Below are positions 1-6,631 of a stretch of 6,981 nt of DNA, piece after piece; position 1 is the stretch's first letter, and each line of letters opens with the position of its first letter. This DNA comes from Candidatus Tenebribacter mawsonii (GTDB lineage: Bacteria; Cloacimonadota; Cloacimonadia; Cloacimonadales; TCS61): assembly GCA_030765665.1 (NCBI GenBank), contig JAVCCD010000348.1, positions 1 to 6,981 on the forward strand, given 5' to 3'. The position numbers and the translations under genes were made by a program. The notes under the pieces were generated by a model that was given only the letters and a program-made list of their open reading frames with translations, was not told the DNA's origin and did no database searches.

Positions 1-7
1 AAAATAA

Positions 8-36
8 TTGACAAAAATCACATAAACAATTTTATA
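8..36 (+). promoter_or_regulatory. Probable sigma70-like promoter of the tetR-efflux operon
   Basis: A perfect TTGACA (-35) lies at 8-13. A TTTATA (-10) lies at 31-36 after a 17-base spacer; an overlapping TATACA at 33-38 would give a 19-base spacer. The likely transcription start falls inside or next to the palindrome at 40-53, so a bound repressor would block initiation. No comparable promoter was seen in the short gaps between the four downstream genes, so this one probably serves the whole operon. The promoter is inferred from motif match only. Confidence 0.65.
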
Positions 37-39
37 CAT

Positions 40-53
40 ACCGAACGGTCGGT
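40..53. promoter_or_regulatory. Palindromic operator, probable TetR-family binding site
   Basis: ACCGAACGGTCGGT is a dyad matching its own reverse complement at 12 of 14 positions, with its centre between 46 and 47. It sits just after the -10 box and 18 bases before the regulator's start codon, where autorepressing TetR-family proteins commonly bind. The ACCGA...TCGGT half-site style is seen in operators of several TetR-family repressors. A second, wider inverted repeat (CATAAAC at 21-27, GTTTATG at 52-58) partly overlaps it and may be chance. Confidence 0.65.
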
Positions 54-60
54 TTATGAG

Positions 61-68
61 TAGGAGGT
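61..68 (+). promoter_or_regulatory. Ribosome binding site of the tetR gene
   Basis: TAGGAGGT is a strong Shine-Dalgarno sequence. It precedes two in-frame ATG codons at 69 and 72. The first lies only 1 base after AGGAGG and the second 4 bases after it, so the ATG at 72 is the better-placed start. Confidence 0.7.
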
Positions 69-71
69 ATG

Positions 72-677
72 ATGACTTCAAAGGAAAAAATAAATTCAGC
101 TGCACTAAAAGTTTTTTTACAGAAAGGTTATGATGCAACTTCAATCAGTGATGTGGTAACTGAATGTAAAATAACCAAAGGTGGAATTTATCATCATTTT
201 AAGAATAAAGAAGAACTTTTTATTGAAGCGATAGATTATCTTTTTGATAGATTTGAAGAACTTGAAAAATCAATGTATTCGGGATCAACAAATTTAAAAC
301 AGATTTTACAATTATATTTTGGATCTTTATCCGATATTTCAGAAGTACTTGGAGAAATGACAGGTTCAGAGAATATCGATGTGAAAAATTTTTACATGCT
401 TATGACAAATGCCTTCATGAAATTTCCACAAATTCGAGAGAAACATGGAAAGTTACATTTGAAAAACCAGGAGATATTAGTTGAGCTCATCAGGGCAGCT
501 CAACGGGAAGGAGTAATAAAAAATAATATCGATTGTGAAACATTAGCATTCATGATAAATGCACTGGCAGAAGGTACGATGATCTATCACATCATGACGG
601 ATAATATAGACCTGAAAGAAAAGGGTGAAAAAATTTTCCAGAATCTCTGGAAAGGTATTTCTACTGAAATAATATAA
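72..677 (+). CDS. TetR/AcrR-family transcriptional regulator
   Basis: This is a one-component repressor of about 201 residues, the usual length for TetR proteins. The N-terminus carries the family's helix-turn-helix at about residues 22-50, with the signature pieces ATSISDVV, then ITKGGIYHHFKNKEELF. The GGIYHHF stretch is the recognition-helix region, matching the common xxLYxHFxxKexL pattern. The remainder (about 55-200) is helical and divergent, as expected of the ligand-binding and dimerisation domain, and it does not reveal the ligand. The gene is first in an operon with a complete efflux pump, 21 bases upstream of the outer-membrane gene, and has a palindrome in its own promoter. It most likely represses itself and the pump, with induction by a pump substrate; this is inference. 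An in-frame ATG at 69 is an alternative start. Confidence 0.93.
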   Translation: MTSKEKINSAALKVFLQKGYDATSISDVVTECKITKGGIYHHFKNKEELFIEAIDYLFDRFEELEKSMYSGSTNLKQILQLYFGSLSDISEVLGEMTGSENIDVKNFYMLMTNAFMKFPQIREKHGKLHLKNQEILVELIRAAQREGVIKNNIDCETLAFMINALAEGTMIYHIMTDNIDLKEKGEKIFQNLWKGISTEII

Positions 678-687
678 ATAAATAATA

Positions 688-697
688 ATGAGGTGAA
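688..697 (+). promoter_or_regulatory. Ribosome binding site that decides the outer-membrane gene start
   Basis: ATGAGGTGAA contains GAGGTGA, a long match to the anti-Shine-Dalgarno sequence. It overlaps a possible in-frame GTG start at 693, which argues against that codon. It sits correctly for the ATG at 699. Confidence 0.6.
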
Positions 698-698
698 T

Positions 699-2033
699 AT
701 GAGAAAATTACTATTATTTATGCTTACATTGATATTGTTTTCTACAATTTTAGCAGTAGAGATCGATCTTGATGAAAGCATAAAACTGGCTCGGATAAAT
801 AACAAGGAAATACAGGCTGCAAAATATTCTCTAAAATCTGCAAATTGGGGAAAATTTGATGCATTCACAAATTTCCTACCGAGAGCTTCTTTCAATTCTG
901 TAATTGTAAGAATTGATGATGATTCGTTTGAAATGGCTAATGCTCCAATACAAATCCCTGAGTTCGGACTAGAATTCCCAGCAATGTTTCCTATTTATAG
1001 AACTACTTATTCAAACAATATCACAATTCAGCAGCCGCTCTTCAATGGTGGAAAGGTCATCCTGGGATATCAATTGGCAAGCTTAGCTAAACAGCAGATA
1101 GAGATAGCTTTAGAGAATAAAGAGCTTGATACGTCTTATGCTGTAGCTTCCACATATTTTGGTTATTTGAAGTTGAAAGATATTCAAGAGCTTACCCAAA
1201 AAAGTTTGTCCTCCAGCATTTCTCACCTGAAAAAAGTGGAGAAGAATTTCGAGGTTGGAACTGCAAAAAAATCTGATGTTCTGCAATGGAAAGTAAAACT
1301 GAATAACGATAAAACATCCAATTATGAAGTTGAAAACGGACTTACCGAGATATTGTCTTTCTGGAAAAGCCTGATTGGAGTTGGAGATAAAATTCCAGCT
1401 AAAATCCAATTGGAAAAATATAACACAGAAATTGATAATTATACAGCTTTAAATGAGAATGAGATCAATGTATTAAAGCAAGAGTTCCTAAAAAAAGTAG
1501 AGATGAATAGTCCAACCTTGAGTAGTATTGATCTGGTTAATAAAATGATGAAGAAGAGCTATTGCATGGCAAAAGGAAATTTCCTTCCATCAGTAAATTT
1601 GCAGTTTGATTATCAGATCGAAAGTGATGATGAATTTGATTTTTCGGGTGATGATAATTGGAGTCTTGCTGCGGCAATTTCTGTACCTATATTTACTAGT
1701 GGTTCAAATTTCTTTAAAATGAAACAAGCAAAATATGATCTGTTAAAAGTTGAAAAGCAAACAGAATATGCTGGTGAAAATTATCTTGTTGCAGCCGAAA
1801 ATATTTTTGCGAGACTTATAACTAATGCAAGAATCGTGAAAGATAATCAATTAGCTGTAGAACTTGCGAAAGAGAATCATAAAATAATTAATGAACTTTA
1901 TGAACAGGGAATGGTCACAAATAGTGAACTATTAGATGCTGAGACGATGATGTTTGGTAGTGAGATGAATCTTATTGCATCTTATTACGATTTCATATTA
2001 ACTAAATTTGAAATGAAAAAATATACTCACTAA
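699..2033 (+). CDS. TolC-family outer-membrane efflux channel
   Basis: This is the outer-membrane exit duct of the tripartite pump. The protein is 444 residues from the ATG at 699; a GTG at 693 would add two residues but lies within the ribosome binding site. Residues 1-19 form a Sec signal peptide (basic MRK, hydrophobic core, ILA before the predicted cut), and mature VEIDLDESIKLA is a typical outer-membrane efflux protein start. The internal duplication of the family is visible. FLPRASF (60-66) pairs with FLPSVNL (295-301), QQPLFNGGK (111-119) with SVPIFTSGS (328-336), and the helix motif EVGTAKKSDVLQ (185-196) with EQGMVTNSELLD (402-413). It trimerises in this family. The adaptor gene starts 11 bases after its stop. 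No close named homologue can be assigned, so no symbol is given. Confidence 0.92.
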   Translation: MRKLLLFMLTLILFSTILAVEIDLDESIKLARINNKEIQAAKYSLKSANWGKFDAFTNFLPRASFNSVIVRIDDDSFEMANAPIQIPEFGLEFPAMFPIYRTTYSNNITIQQPLFNGGKVILGYQLASLAKQQIEIALENKELDTSYAVASTYFGYLKLKDIQELTQKSLSSSISHLKKVEKNFEVGTAKKSDVLQWKVKLNNDKTSNYEVENGLTEILSFWKSLIGVGDKIPAKIQLEKYNTEIDNYTALNENEINVLKQEFLKKVEMNSPTLSSIDLVNKMMKKSYCMAKGNFLPSVNLQFDYQIESDDEFDFSGDDNWSLAAAISVPIFTSGSNFFKMKQAKYDLLKVEKQTEYAGENYLVAAENIFARLITNARIVKDNQLAVELAKENHKIINELYEQGMVTNSELLDAETMMFGSEMNLIASYYDFILTKFEMKKYTH

Positions 2034-2044
2034 GGGAGGAGAAC

Positions 2045-3052
2045 ATGTTAAAAAAAGTAACAATAACGACACTATTATTAATGCTGTTAATAGTTGGATG
2101 CGGTAAGTCGGTTGATACAGAGGAAAAATTAGAGTTTCAAGGCGCTCGTGAAGTTAAAGTAGAATCAGCGGATCTAACTGATATTTCAAGTTATATTGAA
2201 TATAGCGGTAAAGTGCTAACAGACCAAGCCATTAACATCAAACCTGCTATGGGTGGGAAAGTGATGGAATATAAAGTATTGGAAGGGTCTGTAGTAAACA
2301 AAGGAGATCTTCTGGTAGTTTTAGATGATACTCAGCTTAAGCAGGCGCAGATACAATATGAGATTATGGAAAAAAATTATAATAGAATGCAGGAACTTAG
2401 TAAAACTGGAGCTATTGACGATGCAACTTTTGATGAAGTGGAAGCTGGATATAAAGTAGCAAAATCAGGTTATGAATTCATGTTGAAAAATACATATGTT
2501 CGCGCTCCAATAAATGGAATAATAACCATGAGATACAGAAAAGAGGGAGAACATTTTGATGCAATGATGGATCCCCTACTTTTAAGAATGGTTAATTTAG
2601 AAAAAGTGAAGGCTACAATCCAAGTTTCTGATGCTGATATTAAGAGTATAGAAAAAGGACAAGAAGTTCTTTTAATGATAAATAATTCTGATGTAGAATT
2701 TACCGGTGAAATATCTTTTGTGTCTCCCGAAGCAGATATTATGGCTGGTACTTTTGCAGTAGAAATAATGGTTAATAATCAAGAAAACCTACTACATAAT
2801 AATCAGTTTGTAAAAGTTAAAGTGCTTACCAAAACTTCCAAAAAAACCATAGTAGTTCCTCAGCACGCTGTGATCAATGATAAATATGTTTTCATTCTTG
2901 AAAATAATATAGCTGTGAAAAAATTTGTAACCTTAGGACTGGAAAATGAGTACGAGATTGAAATTATTGATGGTATAGAAGCTGGTGTTGAAGTTGTAAC
3001 TGTTGGTAATGCCGGTCTTTCTGAGAACGATAAAGTAAAAATAAGAGATTAA
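2045..3052 (+). CDS. RND efflux periplasmic adaptor (membrane fusion protein), lipoprotein
   Basis: This adaptor of 335 residues bridges the inner-membrane pump and the TolC channel. The N-terminus is a lipoprotein signal peptide with lipobox IVGC; Cys19 would be lipidated, and Gly20 follows it. In order come the first lipoyl half-motif (about 70-98, GGKVMEYKVLEGSVVNKGD), a short alpha-helical hairpin (about 98-148), the second lipoyl half (about 150-172, VRAPINGIITMRY), a beta-barrel domain (about 185-262) and a membrane-proximal domain (about 265-333). The hairpin tip RMQELSKTGAIDDATFDEV (114-132) matches the TolC-docking pattern of AcrA-like adaptors, except that Asp125 is where a serine is usual. 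The hairpin is rather short. Start choice is supported by GGGAGGAG at 2034-2041. The outer-membrane gene lies just upstream and the RND gene 27 bases downstream. Confidence 0.93.
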   Translation: MLKKVTITTLLLMLLIVGCGKSVDTEEKLEFQGAREVKVESADLTDISSYIEYSGKVLTDQAINIKPAMGGKVMEYKVLEGSVVNKGDLLVVLDDTQLKQAQIQYEIMEKNYNRMQELSKTGAIDDATFDEVEAGYKVAKSGYEFMLKNTYVRAPINGIITMRYRKEGEHFDAMMDPLLLRMVNLEKVKATIQVSDADIKSIEKGQEVLLMINNSDVEFTGEISFVSPEADIMAGTFAVEIMVNNQENLLHNNQFVKVKVLTKTSKKTIVVPQHAVINDKYVFILENNIAVKKFVTLGLENEYEIEIIDGIEAGVEVVTVGNAGLSENDKVKIRD

Positions 3053-3079
3053 TAAGTTTTGTAAAATAAGGAATGAACT

Positions 3080-6000
3080 ATGAAATTATCAGAATTTTCG
3101 GTAAATAGAAGAGTAACGATCTTTATTATTACAGTGCTAGTAATAATATTAGGTGGAATCTCGTTATCCAGATTAGGCCTAGAGATGTTCCCTGATATGG
3201 ATTATCCTGTTATATCTTTAGTAACAACCTATTACGGAGCTTCCCCTCAAGATGTGGAGGAATCTATCACAGAAACATTGGAGACAGCAATTGCTTCTGT
3301 GAAGAATATTAAGAAAATAAAATCGGAGAGTTTGGAAAATGCCTCTCTGATTATGGTGGAGTTCAATTGGGGTACGAACCTAGATTTTGCTGCACAAGAT
3401 CTGAGGGACGCTGTTGACCCAATGACAGATTACTTACCTGCAGAAGCGGAAAAACCATTAGTAATGAAATTCAATCTATCACAAATGCCCATCTTAATGT
3501 ATGGTGTGACAGGTGAAAAGGATCCATATCATTTGCGTAAATTATTGGAAGATGACGTATCAGGAAAACTTAAACATCTTAAAGGAGTTGCTTCTGTAAT
3601 GGTTTTTGGTGGTGATGAGCTGGAAAAACAGATCATCGTTAATAAAGAGAAGATAGAACAATTAAACATATCAATAGATGAGATTGTGCAGATCGTAGCT
3701 GCAGGGAACTTGAATATGTCAGCAGGGCACATCCAAAAGAGAAAAGATGAATATTTACTTAGAACAATGGCACAATATAAGTCTATGGAAGAAATTGAAA
3801 ATCTACCAATAAAGCTAACTTCCACTGGGAAAGTTATCTATTTAAAAGATGTTGCTACAGTTCAAGATGGATACAAAGAGAGAAGAAATATCAGTAGAAC
3901 CAATAAGTTACCAACTGCAATGCTCATGATTTCAAAGGAATCAGGTGCAAATACATTAACCGTAACTCAAGTTGTAAAAAAAGAGTTGAAATTAATAGAA
4001 GAAGAACTTGGAAATGATATTGTATTTCACGAAGTGATGGATATGGGTCTGCCTATATCTAAAGTTACTAACGGAGCGCTTTCCAATCTAATTATTGGAG
4101 GCATTCTGGCAATTGCTATTATGTTCATGTTCTTGCGTAACTGGAGACCAACATTGGCGATCTCACTGGCAATTCCAATTTCTGTTGTCGCTACTTTTAT
4201 TCCCATCTATCTGGCAAAATTTACTTTGAACATAATGACTTTAGGAGGTCTTGCCCTCGGGGTCGGGATGCTGGTTGATAACTCGATAGTTGTTATTGAG
4301 AACATCTATCGTCATCTTGAAATGGGTAAAACCAAATTCCAGGCAGCCAAAGTAGGTGCAGGAGAAGTTGCGATGGCTATTACAGCTTCCACTCTTACTA
4401 CAATTGCTGTTTTCTTTCCAATGATCTTTGCAGAGGGAATGACAGGAATTCTAGTTAGAGGTTTAGCTCTTACAGTTGCATTCTCCCTGGCAGCTTCGCT
4501 ATTTGTGTCTTTAACCATAGTTCCGGTAATTGCCTCAGTTCTATTTAGCAAAGCCAAAGATCGACCTCAAGTTGGTAAATCTGAAAAGTTCTTTGAAAAA
4601 ATTAAATTCCGATATAGCAAGATATTGAAATGGAGTTTAGATCACAAAGCTACTACCTTAATGATTGTTGGTGTAATGCTAATCTTAACATTTCTTATTC
4701 CAATAACTGGATTAATAGGTACAGAATTTATGCCACAGCGTGATGTACCGTTTATGGTAATGAATGTGAAGATGCCAGCAGGTACTCCTTTAGATGAATC
4801 TGATGCTGTAATAAAACAATTGGAAGATATTTGTGTGGATACAGAAGGAGTTCAATCTATTATGGTTATGATCGGACCAATGAGTGATGCTCAAGCAATG
4901 GCAGATCCTACAAATCCTCAGGAAGTAAATGAATCGCAAGTGTTTCTCAGACTTCATCAGCAATCTGACCGTACACAGACCTACCTTGAGATTCAGGATC
5001 AAATAAGAAAGAGACTACCTAAAGTTGCAGGTGCGGAATTCAACTTCATGAGTACTGAAGAGATGATGGGTGGTGGTCAGTCAAAACCTATAGAGATCAG
5101 CATATTCGGAAAAGACCTGGATAAATTGAAGGAAATTTCAAATATCTTAATGACCAGAATTGAAGATGTAGAACATGTAACTGATCTGGTAAGCAGTATA
5201 AAAGAGGGTAAACCGGAGTTTCATATTGTTATTGATAAAGACAAAGCTTTCCAATATGGACTCACGGCAGCACAGATCGCTTCTTCCATTAAAACATCTT
5301 CTTTAGGGACAATATGTGGGATTTTCAGGAAAGGTGGAGAAGAAACCAATATTATGGTCAGGTTGGAAGAAGAAAAACGTAACAGTTTCCAAGACATAAT
5401 GCACTTATCAATAATTTCTCCTATGGGATTTTCTGTTCCTTTAAACCAGATAGCTCATCTGGAAGCAGCAGAAGGTCCTCGTAAGATCAGTCATGAAAAG
5501 CAATTACGGAAAGTACTGATCTCTGCTGGTGTGACTGGAACTAATGATATGGGTGGAACTGTAAAAGAGATCCAGCTTGCAGTTGCAGATATTCTGGATG
5601 AACTTCCATCTGGATACTTTGTAACTTTTGGTGGAGCGTATGAAGAAATGCAGGAAGCTTTTCTAACTTTGGCAGGAGCTTTGCTTCTGGCAATTATTCT
5701 TGTTTATAGTGTTATGGCATCTCAATTTGAATCTCTCAAACAACCATTTATTGTGATGTTTACTATGCCTTTGGCAATCATCGGTGTTATGATCATTTTG
5801 GCTCTTACAGGAACTACACTATCCGTAGCCAGCTTTGTAGGAATTATCATTCTGGCGGGAATTGTGGTTAATAATGGAATTGTACTTATTGACCACATGA
5901 ATCGACTTAGGTTGAAAGGAATGAATAAACTTGAAGCAATTTTGCAAGGTGGAGCAGATAGAATTCGACCAGTGCTCATAACAGCGATTACTACAATGGG

Positions 6001-6166
6001 TGGAATGTTGCCAATGGCAATTGCGGGTGGGGAAGGTTCCGAACTTAAAGCTCCTATGGCTCTCACTGTGATCGGAGGTCTATTGAGTGCAACCTTCTTA
6101 ACTCTTATCGTGATCCCTGTTATTTACAGCTTAGTATCAAATAAGAAGATTGGTATTAAAGAGTAG
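3080..6166 (+). CDS. HAE1-type RND efflux transporter, inner-membrane permease
   Basis: This is the proton-driven inner-membrane pump, 1028 residues, full length for the AcrB/HAE1 family. TM1 is at about 12-34. The first periplasmic porter loop follows, then TM2-TM6 (about 335-489), TM7 (about 525-546), the second periplasmic loop (with EFMPQRD at 549-555), and TM8-TM12 (about 862-1017). The TM4 motif is GVGMLVDNSIVVIEN, with Asp400-Asn401 where AcrB has Asp407-Asp408. TM10 has GIVVNNGIVLID, with Asn931 aligned to AcrB Lys940. TM11 keeps RIRP, with Arg963 aligned to AcrB Arg971. The lack of the heavy-metal-type TM4 motif argues against a CusA-like metal pump. Substrates are probably amphiphilic drugs, detergents or lipids, but this is not shown. 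AAGGA at 3068-3072 supports the ATG at 3080. It is the last gene of the operon. Confidence 0.95.
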   Translation: MKLSEFSVNRRVTIFIITVLVIILGGISLSRLGLEMFPDMDYPVISLVTTYYGASPQDVEESITETLETAIASVKNIKKIKSESLENASLIMVEFNWGTNLDFAAQDLRDAVDPMTDYLPAEAEKPLVMKFNLSQMPILMYGVTGEKDPYHLRKLLEDDVSGKLKHLKGVASVMVFGGDELEKQIIVNKEKIEQLNISIDEIVQIVAAGNLNMSAGHIQKRKDEYLLRTMAQYKSMEEIENLPIKLTSTGKVIYLKDVATVQDGYKERRNISRTNKLPTAMLMISKESGANTLTVTQVVKKELKLIEEELGNDIVFHEVMDMGLPISKVTNGALSNLIIGGILAIAIMFMFLRNWRPTLAISLAIPISVVATFIPIYLAKFTLNIMTLGGLALGVGMLVDNSIVVIENIYRHLEMGKTKFQAAKVGAGEVAMAITASTLTTIAVFFPMIFAEGMTGILVRGLALTVAFSLAASLFVSLTIVPVIASVLFSKAKDRPQVGKSEKFFEKIKFRYSKILKWSLDHKATTLMIVGVMLILTFLIPITGLIGTEFMPQRDVPFMVMNVKMPAGTPLDESDAVIKQLEDICVDTEGVQSIMVMIGPMSDAQAMADPTNPQEVNESQVFLRLHQQSDRTQTYLEIQDQIRKRLPKVAGAEFNFMSTEEMMGGGQSKPIEISIFGKDLDKLKEISNILMTRIEDVEHVTDLVSSIKEGKPEFHIVIDKDKAFQYGLTAAQIASSIKTSSLGTICGIFRKGGEETNIMVRLEEEKRNSFQDIMHLSIISPMGFSVPLNQIAHLEAAEGPRKISHEKQLRKVLISAGVTGTNDMGGTVKEIQLAVADILDELPSGYFVTFGGAYEEMQEAFLTLAGALLLAIILVYSVMASQFESLKQPFIVMFTMPLAIIGVMIILALTGTTLSVASFVGIIILAGIVVNNGIVLIDHMNRLRLKGMNKLEAILQGGADRIRPVLITAITTMGGMLPMAIAGGEGSELKAPMALTVIGGLLSATFLTLIVIPVIYSLVSNKKIGIKE

Positions 6167-6192
6167 AAGTTAATATAATTGTTGAATTGTAA

Positions 6193-6207
6193 AACCTTGC
6201 GAAGGTT
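6193..6207. repeat. Small hairpin 1 of the intergenic repeat patch
   Basis: AACCTTGCGAAGGTT has a perfect 6-bp stem (6193-6198 with 6202-6207) and a 3-base loop. It lies 26 bases after the RND stop. No T-tract follows, so it does not look like a terminator. It is closely related to the hairpin at 6230-6242. Confidence 0.6.
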
Positions 6208-6229
6208 GTGATACTTCTTGCTTTTCTTG

Positions 6230-6242
6230 ACCTTCGGAAGGT
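6230..6242. repeat. Small hairpin 2, related to hairpin 1
   Basis: ACCTTCGGAAGGT forms a 5-bp stem with loop CGG (the inner C and G could also pair). It shares the ACCTT...AAGGTTG framework with 6193-6207, and both are followed by TTG. The word GAAGGTTG occurs at 6201-6208, 6237-6244 and 6412-6419, indicating dispersed repeat material. Confidence 0.55.
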
Positions 6243-6290
6243 TGAATCCGTCTTCGCTTTGCCATGCTGTGACAGGCTGGTTGAATTGAG

Positions 6291-6322
6291 AAAGCTCCCG
6301 ATTTTCAGGAGCTTTATTTTAT
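6291..6322 (+). terminator. Rho-independent terminator of the efflux operon
   Basis: AAAGCTCC (6291-6298) pairs perfectly with GGAGCTTT (6308-6315) around a 9-base loop and is followed by the T-rich ATTTTAT. It lies about 125 bases after the RND stop codon and is the only hairpin downstream of the operon with a T-rich tail on the + strand. The two hairpins at 6193-6242 would therefore lie in the operon's 3' untranslated region. Confidence 0.75.
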
Positions 6323-6327
6323 TCTCG

Positions 6328-6382
6328 TGTCATTCCCAACTTCGATTGGGAATCTAATATCCCCGCTTTCGCGAGGATGACA
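6328..6382. repeat. Palindromic REP/MITE-like element, about 55 bp
   Basis: The element begins TGTCATTC and ends GGATGACA, an imperfect terminal inverted repeat (7 of 8). It contains two internal hairpins. ATTCCCAA (6332-6339) pairs with TTGGGAAT (6346-6353) around loop CTTCGA. ATCC (6359-6362) pairs with GGAT (6375-6378) and CGC with GCG around loop TTTC, with one C-A mismatch. The text resembles the widespread class of bacterial intergenic palindromes with TGTCAT ends and CCCGC-TTTCG-CGGG hairpins. No protein is encoded. Copy number elsewhere in the genome cannot be seen from this window. Confidence 0.65.
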
Positions 6383-6389
6383 AGCAGGT

Positions 6390-6406
6390 CGTATCATTAT
6401 GATGCG
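6390..6406. repeat. Small hairpin next to the palindromic element
   Basis: CGTATCATTATGATGCG folds into a 7-bp stem (6390-6396 with 6400-6406, including one G-T pair) around loop TTA. It begins 8 bases after the element ending at 6382 and may be part of the same repeat cluster. No T-tract follows. Confidence 0.45.
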
Positions 6407-6570
6407 AAGCGGAAGGTTGATTAATGTTTGGAGCACGCCACGATTCTTCCTGCTTTTCTTCTCGCTGATTGTGGGCACTTTTGTTACAGGCAAATCTCAA
6501 AACTACTTCTCAATCTTCAAAAAAAACAAGATCGACTTTAATAGATACTAATTGTTTGTCCATCCATCTT

Positions 6571-6631
6571 TCAAACCTCCAACTCTCCCAACTCCACAAC
6601 ACTCAACCGCTCATAATCCGCTTTACTCAAA
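6571..6631 (-). pseudogene. Out-of-frame continuation of the methyltransferase C-terminus
   Basis: Removing one base from the G3T3 run (6629-6634, - strand sense) turns YGFE-stop into YGL followed by SKADYERLSVVELGELEV and a TGA at 6571-6573. The YGL...DYE ending is what this methyltransferase class typically has, so these 19 codons look like the true C-terminus, displaced by a +1 insertion. It may be a natural frameshift or a base-calling or assembly error. Only a short tail is affected, so activity could survive. Confidence 0.6.

Larger units (their letters stand above)
6167..6570. other. Non-coding intergenic region with repeats and hairpins
   Basis: Between the RND stop and the methyltransferase-like gene I see no convincing gene on either strand. 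The left two-thirds (to about 6480) is GC-richer than the flanking genes. It carries the hairpins listed separately plus repeated words: GTTGAATTG at 6181-6189 and 6280-6288, and CTTCTTGCTTTTCTT (6214-6228), which recurs with one change at 6446-6460. The part from 6480 to 6570 is AT-rich with an A8 run at 6519-6526 and shows nothing clear apart from a very short - strand reading frame at 6510-6563. Confidence 0.6.

Noticed and set aside
1..63. An open + strand frame from the window start to a TAG at 61-63, possibly the tail of an upstream gene
   Set aside because: It covers a clear promoter and operator, is only 20 codons long and has no recognisable protein character, so the openness is probably chance.
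693..698. GTG at 693 as start of the TolC-like gene
   Set aside because: The codon lies inside the Shine-Dalgarno match GAGGTGA, which is well placed for the ATG at 699; the signal peptide is complete from 699.
5722..6066. A - strand open frame of 114 codons inside the RND gene
   Set aside because: It lies wholly within a strongly recognisable RND coding region on the + strand and has no family features of its own. It is an antisense shadow.
6193..6420. CRISPR-like array because of repeated GAAGGTTG words
   Set aside because: The repeats are only 8 bases, irregularly spaced and embedded in different hairpins. There is no constant repeat length or regular spacer, and no cas gene is in the window.
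6519..6541. Possible - strand terminator for the methyltransferase gene (T8 run after AAGTCGATCTT)
   Set aside because: The stem before the T-run is only about 3 bp, too weak to call a terminator.
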